From NCBI GenBank assembly GCA_029067085.1, contig JAIEFE010000012.1, forward strand, positions 1 through 47,528: a DNA stretch of 47,528 nt, in the 5' to 3' direction. The notes beneath the pieces were generated by a model that was not told where the DNA came from, did no database searches, and saw only the letters and a program-made list of their open reading frames with translations. Of this stretch, positions 7,415-15,934 are shown one piece after another (position 1 is the first letter of the stretch; each line of letters starts with the position of its first letter). This stretch comes from Lachnospiraceae bacterium (GTDB lineage Bacteria; Bacillota; Clostridia; Lachnospirales; Lachnospiraceae). A program made the translations under genes and the position numbers.

Positions 7415-8398
7415 TTAGAAACTCTCCAGAAGTTCCAGATAAAATTCATAGTAATCTTTTCTCTTCTCCTTCATAAACTGAATCGCAGACTTAGGGTGCT
7501 GATTCAGAAGGCCGGTCAGAAGGTAGGGCACATCATATCCCCACGTTACACCGGATTCTCTCAAAGGAACAATATTCTGCTCAATGAAGCGAAGTATCGG
7601 ATTGACATTGTACTTCGGATTCTTCAAAAATCCAAGGAGCAGTTCGCTGGGACAGTTTCCGCAGCCGCGTCCCATACCGTTCACTGTTGCATCCAAATAA
7701 CTTACGCCCATAATAACCACCTCCGTGGTATTCGCAAACGCAAGCTGCTGATTGTTATGGGCATGGATTCCCACTTTTTTACCGTACTTGTCAGCTACTT
7801 CCAGATATTTATCCGCAAGACGCCTCGCTTGCTCCGGATAGAGAGAACCATAGCTGTCCACCAGATAGATCGTACCCACGCTGCTCTGCCCTAAAAGATC
7901 CAGTGCCGCATCGAGATCGGTCTCGCTCGCCTTGGAGATTGCCATAATATTAACGGTGGTCTCATACCCCTTCTTCACACAGTCCTCGATCATCTCGATC
8001 GCCGCCGGAATCGTGTTGATATAAGTTGCAATACGCACCAGATCCACAGGGCTGTCCTTCTTATTCAGGATATCCTTCTTGAAATCACAGCGTCCCACAT
8101 CCGCCATCACACCGATCTTCATATCCGTTTTGTTATCGCCAACTATAGCGCGAATATCCTTGTCATCGCAGAATTTCCATTTGCCGAATTTGTTTACGTC
8201 GAACATCTCCTTGGAAGCTTTATAACCAAACTCCATGTAGTCCACACCGGCCTTGATATTCGCCTGATACAGCTCCTTGACAAACTCATCCGTAAAATAG
8301 AAATCATTTACCAGTCCGCCGTCACGCAGCGTGCAGTCCACAACCTTGATATCCGGTGCGTAGGACATTAATGTTCTTCCTTTTGCTCTCTTTTCCAT
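7415..8398 (-). CDS. DRE-TIM metallolyase (HMG-CoA lyase/4-hydroxy-2-oxovalerate aldolase-like)
   Basis: Protein of 327 aa from the aldolase superfamily that includes isopropylmalate synthase, HMG-CoA lyase and 4-hydroxy-2-oxovalerate aldolase. The DRE-like metal motif VVDCTLRDGGLVND is near residue 20, the metal-binding histidines are in GIHAHNNQQLAFANT, and GMGRGCGNCPSELLLG gives the C-terminal active-site loop. There is no LeuA regulatory domain, so it is not a 2-isopropylmalate synthase. The real substrate cannot be told from sequence. Homologues are widespread in Firmicutes, usually annotated only as aldolase catalytic domain proteins. The ATG at 8398 has an AAAGG upstream, and an internal Met at residue 11 is an alternative start. 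It lies between tyrS and the GH25 gene on the same strand. Confidence 0.8.
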   Translation of the reverse strand: MEKRAKGRTLMSYAPDIKVVDCTLRDGGLVNDFYFTDEFVKELYQANIKAGVDYMEFGYKASKEMFDVNKFGKWKFCDDKDIRAIVGDNKTDMKIGVMADVGRCDFKKDILNKKDSPVDLVRIATYINTIPAAIEMIEDCVKKGYETTVNIMAISKASETDLDAALDLLGQSSVGTIYLVDSYGSLYPEQARRLADKYLEVADKYGKKVGIHAHNNQQLAFANTTEVVIMGVSYLDATVNGMGRGCGNCPSELLLGFLKNPKYNVNPILRFIEQNIVPLRESGVTWGYDVPYLLTGLLNQHPKSAIQFMKEKRKDYYEFYLELLESF

Positions 8399-8469
8399 CT
8401 CTCGATCATCCTTTCTTTTCTCTGAGCGTCATTTCATAACCTATGCTATTTTATTCCTGCCGTCGTCTT

Positions 8470-9696
8470 TTATTCCGCCAGTATCTTCTTGAAACTCTTC
8501 TTACCCTTCTTCACGATAAACTCTTCTGACGCAATATCTTCTTTCGTGTAACAGGTCTTTAGGTCTGTCACTTTTTCTCCCTTCACGGTCACACCGCCCT
8601 GTTCCACCGCCCTGCGTGCCTCGGAGCGGGAAGCCGCCAGCCCTGCAGCTACCAAAACACCCTGAATGTCTATCGTGCCCTCCCTGTAATCCGCTTCTGT
8701 CAAGGTCACTGTCGGCATATTTTCAGAACTTCCGCCACCCGCAAAGAGCGCTTTGGAAGCCTCCTTCGCCTTTTCAGCCTCCTCCGCTCCATGCACCAGA
8801 TTGGTCAGTTCATAAGCGAGAATCTCCTTTGCCTCATTTAGCTGGCTGCCCTCCCAGGCATCCATCTTATCAATCTGCTCTAACGGCAGGAAGGTAAGCA
8901 TCCGGAGACATTTCAGGACATCAGCATCATCCACGTTACGCCAGTACTGATAGAACTCAAAAGGAGATGTCTTGTTTGGATCGAGCCAAACGGCACCCTT
9001 CTGCGTCTTGCCCATCTTCTTACCCTCAGAATTCATAAGAAGGGTAATGGTCATGGCATAGGCATCTTTGGAAAGCTTACGCCGGATCAGATCTGTGCCA
9101 CCCAGCATATTGCTCCACTGATCGTCACCGCCAAACTGCATATTACAACCGTAGCGCTTGTAGAGCTCCAAAAAGTCGTAGCTCTGCATTATCATATAGT
9201 TAAATTCCAGAAAGCTCAAGCCTTTCTCCATGCGCTGCTTATAGCACTCTGCCCGCAGCATATTATTCACAGAAAAACAGGGACCGATCTCTCTGATAAA
9301 CTCAACATAATTTAAGTCCAAAAGCCAGTCCGCATTGTTGACCATAAGTGCCTTACCCTCAGAAAAATCAATGAAACGGCTCATTTGCTTCTTGAAACAC
9401 TCACAGTTGTGTTCGATGGTCTCCTTCGTCATCATGGAACGCATATCTGTACGTCCCGAAGGGTCTCCTATCATGGCGGTACCTCCGCCAATCAGTGCGA
9501 TGGGTTTGTTACCCGCCTCCTGCAGCCTTTTCATCAGGCACAGCGTCATGAAATGTCCCACATGCAGACTGTCCGCCGTAGGATCGAAACCGATGTAAAA
9601 TGTCGCCTTCCCGTTGTTGATCAGATCACGGATCTCATCAGCATCCGTCAGCTGTGCAAGGAGTCCCCTCGCCTGTAATTCTTCGTAGATTCCCAT
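8470..9696 (-). CDS. tyrS: Tyrosyl-tRNA synthetase
   Basis: Class I aminoacyl-tRNA synthetase of 408 aa that charges tRNA-Tyr. The HIGH-type motif is HVGH in [15 protein letters not shown] (near residue 45). The tyrosine pocket region [24 protein letters not shown] is split by normal spacing. The KMSKS-equivalent reads KMGKT. A C-terminal S4 RNA-binding domain covers about 345-408 ([19 protein letters not shown]). The ATG at 9696 follows AGGAGG. The gene has its own promoter and a T-box leader specific for tyrosine, so it is expected to be induced when uncharged tRNA-Tyr accumulates. Confidence 0.97.
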   Translation of the reverse strand: MGIYEELQARGLLAQLTDADEIRDLINNGKATFYIGFDPTADSLHVGHFMTLCLMKRLQEAGNKPIALIGGGTAMIGDPSGRTDMRSMMTKETIEHNCECFKKQMSRFIDFSEGKALMVNNADWLLDLNYVEFIREIGPCFSVNNMLRAECYKQRMEKGLSFLEFNYMIMQSYDFLELYKRYGCNMQFGGDDQWSNMLGGTDLIRRKLSKDAYAMTITLLMNSEGKKMGKTQKGAVWLDPNKTSPFEFYQYWRNVDDADVLKCLRMLTFLPLEQIDKMDAWEGSQLNEAKEILAYELTNLVHGAEEAEKAKEASKALFAGGGSSENMPTVTLTEADYREGTIDIQGVLVAAGLAASRSEARRAVEQGGVTVKGEKVTDLKTCYTKEDIASEEFIVKKGKKSFKKILAE

Positions 9697-9710
9697 TTTT
9701 CCTTCCTCCT

Positions 9711-10040
9711 AAAAATATAGAACCCCCGTCCTGTATCAGGACGAGGGCTAAACTCGTGTTACCACCTAATTTCACAGTCGGCTCACACCGCCTGCCTCAC
9801 TGAGTACGATTACTGGATAACGCATACTATTTATCCATAACGATACTCTCCTGCTGTAACGTGCATTCCTCCGTCGCGGCCTACTAAGCTGTACTTCTGC
9901 CATTCTTCCGCGAAGCTCCGAGATGTATTCATGGAAAAGTTCCCACGCGCCTCTCATCCGCCGGCTGCTTTCTGTCCGTTCTCTGATCCACTACTTGTTC
10001 TCTTCAACGCCTGTCATATGTTGTTTTGCAAAACTTTACT
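9711..10040 (-). promoter_or_regulatory. Tyrosine T-box leader of tyrS
   Basis: The leader, about 330 bases long, carries a T-box core read on minus as AGGTGGTAACACGAG. In it TGGT (9764-9761) can pair with the ACCA end of uncharged tRNA-Tyr. ACGAG can pair with the downstream CTCGT to form the antiterminator. The competing terminator is CCCTCGTCCTG (9747-9737) with CAGGACGGGGG (9733-9723) followed by a T tract at 9715-9711. A candidate specifier codon TAC (tyrosine) lies at 9927-9925 in GAATACATCTC, in the distal part of stem I. The core is a shortened variant of the common AGGGTGGNACCGCG. Confidence 0.9.
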
Positions 10041-10047
10041 GCCTTAT

Positions 10048-10076
10048 AATTTATACGAAATTTTCGGCTTTGTCAA
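10048..10076 (-). promoter_or_regulatory. Promoter of the tyrS T-box transcript
   Basis: A consensus TTGACA lies at 10076-10071. The -10 is either TAAATT at 10053-10048 (17-base spacer) or TATAAA at 10055-10050 (15-base spacer). It begins only 30 bases after the stop of the ACT-domain gene, and no terminator lies between them. Confidence 0.7.
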
Positions 10077-10105
10077 CTGTTTTTCTCAGGAAATAATGAA
10101 TCCTT

Positions 10106-10537
10106 TCAGTGAATTCCCAGATCCTCTCCCGCTATGGTGCCGATTCCGTTCTGATCAAGAACCGCCGTCAGTCCATCCGTATCAGCCACACGGAAGATCA
10201 TACAAGCCTGTCCGTCCTTCTGACCGAAGACAGAGTACATATACTCCACGTCGATTCCCGCCGTAGAGATCACACTGAGTACTTTGCTCAAACCGCCCGG
10301 TGTATCCGGTACCGCCACGCCGACGACCGGTGTCATGGTAAGGATGAAGCCCTGCTCCAAAAGAATAGCGGAAGCCTTCTGCGCATCGTCCACGATCAGG
10401 CGCAGTACGCCGTAATCCGCCGTCTCTGCAATATTGATAGCCCGCATATTCACCTGATTATCAGAAAGAATCTTTGTGATATCAGCAAGCTGCCCCGCTT
10501 TATTTTCCAGAAATACAGAAATCTGAGGTATTGTCAT
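10106..10537 (-). CDS. ACT-domain amino-acid-binding protein
   Basis: Protein of 143 aa consisting of two ACT modules and nothing else: MTIPQISVFLENKAGQLADI at the start, and a second repeat from about residue 72 (VVGVAVPDTPGGLSKVLSVI). ACT domains bind amino acids and regulate enzymes. Small tandem-ACT proteins of this type often sit beside phenylacetate-CoA ligase genes in anaerobes. The gene is last in the aryl-acid operon, 17 bases after paaK, with a GGGAG site. A role as an aromatic amino acid sensor or allosteric partner of the ligase is inferred from context and not shown by the sequence. Confidence 0.85.
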   Translation of the reverse strand: MTIPQISVFLENKAGQLADITKILSDNQVNMRAINIAETADYGVLRLIVDDAQKASAILLEQGFILTMTPVVGVAVPDTPGGLSKVLSVISTAGIDVEYMYSVFGQKDGQACMIFRVADTDGLTAVLDQNGIGTIAGEDLGIH

Positions 10538-10554
10538 ATGGTTTGTCTCCCTTC

Positions 10555-11856
10555 TTAGATTTTACGATTATCGATAACGCGCACAGCCTTGCCTTCACTT
10601 CTGGTAATGGTTTTAGGCGCCACCAGACGCACCTTGGCATAGATACCCAGCATCGCCTTGAGTGCGGATACAAGCCCTTTTTCCATCTCCGTGATCTTAC
10701 CCAGATTGTCGGAGAAATTCTCAGGCGTCATCTCCACCATCACCTCAAGCGTATCGGAGTTGTTGACACGATCCACAATGATCTGATAGTTTGCGGGGTA
10801 TCCCTGCTCCATCAACACTGTCTCGATCTGGGACGGGAATACATTGACACCCTTGATGATAAGCATGTCATCGCTTCTTCCCATGGGCTTGCTCATCTTG
10901 ACATGCGTACGGCCACAGGAACATTTCTTTCTGGTAAGGATACAGATGTCTCTGGTGCGGTAACGAAGCAGCGGGAATGCCTCCTTGGTGATGGAGGTAA
11001 ATACCAGTTCACCCTTGCTGCCTTCGGGAAGAACCTCTCCCGTATCCGGATCGATGATCTCAGCAATAAAGTGATCCTCGTTAATGTGCATGCCGGTCTG
11101 CTCACTGCACTCAAAGCTGACGCCGGGGCCGCTGGTTTCCGTGAGACCGTAGATATCGTATGCCTTGATTCCCAGCTTATCCTGTATATCCTGACGCATC
11201 TCCTCACTCCATGCCTCCGCGCCAAAAATACCTGCTTTTAATTTGATCTTATCCCGCAGTCCATGCTCATGGACACTCTCCGCAAGATAAGCGGCATAGG
11301 AGGGCGTACAGCAGAGAATCGTAGCTTCCAGATCTACCATAAACTGTAACTGACGCTCTGTATTGCCTGATGACATGGGAAGAGTCAGGCAGCCCACTCT
11401 GTGACTTCCGCCATTCAGTCCCGGACCTCCGGTGAAAAGGCCGTACCCATAGCAGACATGACAGACATCCTCGTTGGTGCCGCCCGCCGCCACAATAGCA
11501 CGGGCACAGCAATCCTCCCACAGATCAATGTCGTGCTGGGTATAAAAAGCCACTACCCTGCGGCCGGTCGTGCCGGATGTGGACTGGATGCGGACACAGT
11601 CCTTAAGAGGTTTCGCCAGCAGACCATAAGGATAAGCCTCACGCAGATCGTCTTTCGACAGGAAGGGCAGCTTATGCAGATCCTCCACACTCTGAATATC
11701 CTCAGGTGTAACCCCCTTCTCCTCCATCTTCTTACGGTAGTAGGGCACATTATCCCAGACATGGCGCACCTGCTTCACCAGGCGCTCGTTCTGCCACGCG
11801 AGAATCTGCTCTCTGTCCGCAGTTTCAATTTCTTTCTGATAATACCTTTGTTCCAT
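10555..11856 (-). CDS. paaK: Phenylacetate-CoA ligase (PaaK family)
   Basis: Adenylate-forming enzyme of 433 aa that converts an aryl-acetate, ATP and CoA to aryl-acetyl-CoA, or the reverse. The AMP-binding signature SGTTGRRVVAFYTQHD is near residue 95, YGLTETSGPG near 238, and the hinge region GRSDDMLIIKGVNVFPSQIE near 330. The short N-terminus and overall length match PaaK rather than long-chain ligases. The ATG at 11856 follows AGAAGGAG. It lies directly downstream of iorBA, whose products make aryl-acetyl-CoA, which supports an aromatic substrate (phenyl-, hydroxyphenyl- or indole-acetate). Which of these is used cannot be read from sequence. Confidence 0.92.
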   Translation of the reverse strand: MEQRYYQKEIETADREQILAWQNERLVKQVRHVWDNVPYYRKKMEEKGVTPEDIQSVEDLHKLPFLSKDDLREAYPYGLLAKPLKDCVRIQSTSGTTGRRVVAFYTQHDIDLWEDCCARAIVAAGGTNEDVCHVCYGYGLFTGGPGLNGGSHRVGCLTLPMSSGNTERQLQFMVDLEATILCCTPSYAAYLAESVHEHGLRDKIKLKAGIFGAEAWSEEMRQDIQDKLGIKAYDIYGLTETSGPGVSFECSEQTGMHINEDHFIAEIIDPDTGEVLPEGSKGELVFTSITKEAFPLLRYRTRDICILTRKKCSCGRTHVKMSKPMGRSDDMLIIKGVNVFPSQIETVLMEQGYPANYQIIVDRVNNSDTLEVMVEMTPENFSDNLGKITEMEKGLVSALKAMLGIYAKVRLVAPKTITRSEGKAVRVIDNRKI

Positions 11857-11888
11857 AAGTTTATTCTCCTTCTCTTTTAAGGCATTTT

Positions 11889-12461
11889 CTATGCGCTTTG
11901 GCCCAGTTCAAATGCCTTCTTATTCATTTCCAGGAATTTCGGCGGTACACTGTGCTCGATAGCCTCCATCCACTCCTCCTGTGTAAAATCAAAGTGCTTG
12001 GAAAGCCGCCCCATAAGAACCAGATTTACAGCCTTGCTGCTCCCGGCCTCCTCAGCAAGAGCAAGCGCGTTGATAGCGTCCACCTGAATTTCCAGCGCTG
12101 CCATCTTCTCCGTAAGTCCCTCCGGATAAACTGCCGTACCTGCGATTACAGGCATGGGATTCACCTGCTGGCTGTTGACGATGATTCTGCCGCCGGGCTT
12201 CAAATACTCCGTGTAACGGGCCGCTTCCAGAAGCTCAAAGGAGAGAATACAATCCGCTTCTCCTTTATCGATGATGGGGGAATAAACCTGATCTCCCCAG
12301 CGCACATAAGTGACTACGCTTCCGCCGCGCTGGCTCATGCCATGCACTTCACTCACCTTCACATCATATCCTCTGCCAAGGAGCAGACGCCCTAACAGTT
12401 TACTTGCGAGTAACGTCCCCTGTCCGCCCACGCCTACGATCATGATATTTTTCGTTTCCAT
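11889..12461 (-). CDS. iorB: Indolepyruvate:ferredoxin oxidoreductase beta subunit
   Basis: Small subunit (190 aa) of the oxygen-sensitive enzyme that oxidatively decarboxylates aryl-pyruvates to aryl-acetyl-CoA with reduction of ferredoxin. It is a single pyruvate/ketoisovalerate oxidoreductase gamma-type domain beginning IMIVGVGGQGTLLASKLLG, with SEVHGMSQRGGSVVTYVRWG and the ALAEEAGSSKAVNLVLMGRL stretch typical of IorB. I take the ATG at 12461; a GTG two codons earlier (12467) is possible. It follows iorA after 85 bases. That gap contains TTGTAT with a weak -10, so an internal promoter is conceivable. Confidence 0.93.
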   Translation of the reverse strand: METKNIMIVGVGGQGTLLASKLLGRLLLGRGYDVKVSEVHGMSQRGGSVVTYVRWGDQVYSPIIDKGEADCILSFELLEAARYTEYLKPGGRIIVNSQQVNPMPVIAGTAVYPEGLTEKMAALEIQVDAINALALAEEAGSSKAVNLVLMGRLSKHFDFTQEEWMEAIEHSVPPKFLEMNKKAFELGQSA

Positions 12462-12546
12462 CTCCACTTTACCTCGAATCTCTTATCTGCGTCTTGCAAA
12501 ATATCTTCATTTTAATTGTTTATACAACTCATCCGTCTGCGCTCGA

Positions 12547-14283
12547 TCAGTTTCCTGCCCCCAATGCACCAAACTTACAGAGTTGCTCGCAAACACCGCA
12601 GCCTACGCATAATGTATTGTCAATCTTCACCCTGCCGTTTTCCATACTGATGGCAGGACAGCCAATGTTCATGCAGGCTTTACAGCCCTTGCACTTTTCT
12701 GGATCGGCACAGATAGGACCGGGATGCTTCACATATTTTAAGAGAGCACAGGGTCTTCTGGATATGATAACGGAAGGCTCCTCCGCTTCCAATTCCTCCT
12801 TAACCGCCGTCCTGCAGGCCTCCATATCGTAGGGATCCACCACGCGCACCCGTTTGATGCCTACTGCATGACACAGATCTTCCAGAGAAATCTTCGTGCA
12901 GGGATCCCCTTTCAGGTTATAGCCCGTTGTGGGATTTTGCTGATGCCCCGTCATGCCCGTAATCGAGTTATCCAGTATGATCACGGTGGAATTGGATTCA
13001 TTGTAAGCAATATTGATCAATCCCGTGACGCCGGAGTGAATGAAAGTGGAGTCTCCGATCACTGCCACACTCCTTTTTGCCTTCTCCTCTCCGCCCGCTT
13101 TCACAAAGCCGTGCAGCCCGGACACAGAAGCTCCCATGCATACAGTGGTATCGATGGCTCCGAGAGGCTGTACCGCCCCCAATGTATAGCACCCGATATC
13201 GCCAAGCACCGTAAGGTTTAACTGCTTTAACACATAGAAGATGCTCCGGTGCGGACAGCCTGCGCACATCACCGGCGGCCTCATGGGAATATCCTCTCCC
13301 AGCGCTTTGTTCTGTGGAACGGGAACACCGAATTTTTCCTTCACCACATTCTGGCTCAACTCCCCGATCTCGGAGAAAAGTTCCTTCCCTGATACGGCAA
13401 GTCCCAGACTCATACAGTGTGTCTCAATAAAACCGTCCAACTCCTCCACCACGATCAGCTTCTCAACCGTCGCGGCAAAATCCTTTATCTTCTTCTCAGG
13501 CATAGGCCAGATCATGCCAAGCTTCAGAACCGGGTAAGCGTCTCCCAGCGCTTCCTTCACATATTGATAACAGGTGGAGGAAGTGATAATGCCGTAAGTA
13601 TTTTTCTGACCAGGCTCGATTCTGTTGATATCCGCCGTTTCTGCCCACTCAGTGAGAGCTCTCGTACGCGCCTCCACCTCCGGGTGGCGCCTCTTTGCAT
13701 TGGCAGGCATCATAATATACTTAGCAGGATTCTTCTCGTAGGCTTTCTGTGCAGGCATCCTGCGCTCACCCGTTTCCACCACGCTCTGGGAATGGCTGAC
13801 GCGGGTGCACATCTTAAGGAGCACCGCCGTGTCATACTGCTCGGAAAGCTCATAGGCAAGCTTCGCAAAAGCAAGTCCTTCAGCCGAGTCTGCTGGCTCC
13901 AACATAGGTACCTTGGAAGCCTTTGCATAATGACGGGAATCCTGCTCGTTCTGTGAACTGTGCATACCGGCGTCATCAGCCACCCCGATGATCAGCCCCG
14001 CGTTCACACCCGTGTAGGAAATGGTAAAGAGGGGGTCAGCCGCCACATTTAAGCCCACGTGCTTCATGGCGCAAAAACTCCTCTTTCCCGCTAAAGATGC
14101 TCCCAGCGCCGCCTCCAGCGCAACCTTCTCGTTAGGCGCCCACTCGGCATAAATCTCCTCATATTTCGCCGCGCACTCGGTAATCTCTGTGCTGGGCGTA
14201 CCGGGATAGCTGGATACAAAACTACAGCCGGCCTCGTAGAGCCCTCTGGCAACCGCCTCGTTACCAAGCATCAGTGTTTTCAT
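12547..14283 (-). CDS. iorA: Indolepyruvate:ferredoxin oxidoreductase alpha subunit
   Basis: Large subunit of 578 aa, normal for IorA. Order of domains: a pyrimidine-binding domain at the N-terminus (GNEAVARGLYEAGCSFVSSYPGTPSTEI), a middle transketolase-like region, a thiamine-diphosphate domain (GDIGCYTLGAVQPLG, then VIGDSTFIHSG ... ILDNSITGMTGHQQNP, the GDS-to-N motif), and two C-terminal 4Fe-4S clusters (CKGCKACMNIGCP and CVGCGVCEQLCK, about residues 530-570). Acts in anaerobic catabolism of aromatic amino acids after transamination. The ATG at 14283 has AAAGGAATG upstream. It is in an operon with iorB, paaK and a sodium symporter. Confidence 0.95.
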   Translation of the reverse strand: MKTLMLGNEAVARGLYEAGCSFVSSYPGTPSTEITECAAKYEEIYAEWAPNEKVALEAALGASLAGKRSFCAMKHVGLNVAADPLFTISYTGVNAGLIIGVADDAGMHSSQNEQDSRHYAKASKVPMLEPADSAEGLAFAKLAYELSEQYDTAVLLKMCTRVSHSQSVVETGERRMPAQKAYEKNPAKYIMMPANAKRRHPEVEARTRALTEWAETADINRIEPGQKNTYGIITSSTCYQYVKEALGDAYPVLKLGMIWPMPEKKIKDFAATVEKLIVVEELDGFIETHCMSLGLAVSGKELFSEIGELSQNVVKEKFGVPVPQNKALGEDIPMRPPVMCAGCPHRSIFYVLKQLNLTVLGDIGCYTLGAVQPLGAIDTTVCMGASVSGLHGFVKAGGEEKAKRSVAVIGDSTFIHSGVTGLINIAYNESNSTVIILDNSITGMTGHQQNPTTGYNLKGDPCTKISLEDLCHAVGIKRVRVVDPYDMEACRTAVKEELEAEEPSVIISRRPCALLKYVKHPGPICADPEKCKGCKACMNIGCPAISMENGRVKIDNTLCVGCGVCEQLCKFGALGAGN

Positions 14284-14309
14284 AGGTATATCATTCCTTT
14301 CTTTTCATG

Positions 14310-15854
14310 CTACTCTCCAATGGAATCCTTCACGGAAACCGTCACTTTCTTGTCATAGCAGGAAAATACTTCCTCTACTCTTTCTTTTGCAGGTGCCTTC
14401 GTGATAACGCTCACCACGGGTACGATCACAAGTCCTGCCAGCATACAGAAGGCGCCGGCATTGATGGGAGACTGTAAGAGAGCAGGAAAACTTGCCCGGA
14501 AGAAAATGTTCGCGAGCATAACGATGGTAGAGAATAAAAAGCTTACCCAGCAGGCTGCCTTAGTCGTCCGCTTCCAGTAAAGGCCGTAAAGGAAGGGTGC
14601 AAGGAACGCTCCCGCAAGCGCACCCCAGCTTACACCCATAAGCTGTGCGATAAAAGTGACGTTGGAACGATATTGAATCAGTGCAAGCACTACGGAGATC
14701 ACAATAAATACTACCAACAGTGCACGCATCCATTTCACCTGCTTCTTCTCATCCATCTCTTTAATAATAGTACCTTTAATAAAGTCCAGCGTCAAGGTAG
14801 AACTGGATGCCAATACCAGGGAAGAAAGGGTGGACATGGAGGCGGAAAGTACCAGAATAACCACTACCGCGATCAAAATTGTAGGAAGACCCGAGAGCAT
14901 AGTAGGTACCACAGAGTCAAAGCCGTTTGCCGCAATATCGATCTTGTCGCTGAAGAGTCTGCCGAAACCGCCCAGGAAATAGCAGCCGCCTGAAACGATT
15001 GTAGCAAAGACAGTAGAGATTACCATACCCTTGTTAATCGCACTCTCGCTCTTGATCGCATAAAATTTCTGCACCATCTGCGGCAGTCCCCAGGTCCCTA
15101 GACTTGTAAGGATCACCACACCAAGGAGTCCAACGGGATCCGGACCGAAGAATGAATTGAATACACCCGGTGCAGCGGAAACCGACTCGTCACTCACTGC
15201 CGCCAGCTTATCAAGTGCCGCAAGAAACCCACCCTGGCTGTTCAATACGGCAAGAATAACTGCCACAATACCAAAGATCATAATAATGCCCTGTATAAAG
15301 TCATTGATTGCGGTGGCCATATAGCCGCCGGCTATGACATAGATGCCGGTGAGTACTGCCATAACAATCACACACACACTGTAATCGATGTCAAATGCCA
15401 TACCGAAGAGACGGCTCAACCCGTTATACAGGCTTGCCGTGTAGGGAATCAGGAAGATAAAGATAATGGCTGAAGCCGCGAGCTTTAAAGGCTTGCTCTC
15501 AAAACGCTGACCGAAAAATTCCGGCATGGTTGCGCTGTTTAAGTGCTGCGTCATAATACGGGTACGGCGTCCCAATACTGCCCATGCAAGCAATGAGCCA
15601 AGAAAGGCGTTTCCGAGTCCTGCCCAGGTAGCAGCAATACCGTACTTCCAGCCGAACTGTCCCGCGTAACCCACAAAGACCACCGCTGAGAAATAGCTGG
15701 TGCCATAGGCAAAGGCTGTGAGCCAGGGGCCAACACTTCTGCCACCCAGTACAAAACCATTTACGTCAGTTGCGTGACGGCGGCAGTATAAGCCGATACC
15801 GATCATCACCCCGAAAAAGATGATGAGCATTACCAATTTGATAAAAAGATCCAT
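14310..15854 (-). CDS. Sodium:solute symporter family (SSS) transporter
   Basis: Integral membrane protein of 514 aa with about 13 hydrophobic segments and the SSS hallmarks: the GGRSVGPWLTAFAYGTSYFSA region at about residues 37-57, FGQRFESKPLKL after the third segment, and GGYMATAINDFIQGIIM near 185. Predicted to move an organic solute with Na+. The solute is not identifiable from sequence. Its position inside the ior-paaK operon suggests uptake of an aromatic acid or export-coupled exchange, which is inference. The ATG at 15854 follows AAGGAGG. The 80-base gap before it is very A/T-rich and has a small hairpin at the ligase stop codon. Confidence 0.88.
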   Translation of the reverse strand: MDLFIKLVMLIIFFGVMIGIGLYCRRHATDVNGFVLGGRSVGPWLTAFAYGTSYFSAVVFVGYAGQFGWKYGIAATWAGLGNAFLGSLLAWAVLGRRTRIMTQHLNSATMPEFFGQRFESKPLKLAASAIIFIFLIPYTASLYNGLSRLFGMAFDIDYSVCVIVMAVLTGIYVIAGGYMATAINDFIQGIIMIFGIVAVILAVLNSQGGFLAALDKLAAVSDESVSAAPGVFNSFFGPDPVGLLGVVILTSLGTWGLPQMVQKFYAIKSESAINKGMVISTVFATIVSGGCYFLGGFGRLFSDKIDIAANGFDSVVPTMLSGLPTILIAVVVILVLSASMSTLSSLVLASSSTLTLDFIKGTIIKEMDEKKQVKWMRALLVVFIVISVVLALIQYRSNVTFIAQLMGVSWGALAGAFLAPFLYGLYWKRTTKAACWVSFLFSTIVMLANIFFRASFPALLQSPINAGAFCMLAGLVIVPVVSVITKAPAKERVEEVFSCYDKKVTVSVKDSIGE

Positions 15855-15934
15855 GATCGTATCCTCCTTACTGGATTTTATATATTTGTATCATTATTAA
15901 ATATCTCGTGTTATTATATTTGGACAATCAACTC

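Noticed and set aside
10531..11241. 236-codon open frame antisense to paaK
   Set aside because: No recognisable features; the opposite strand encodes a complete ligase.
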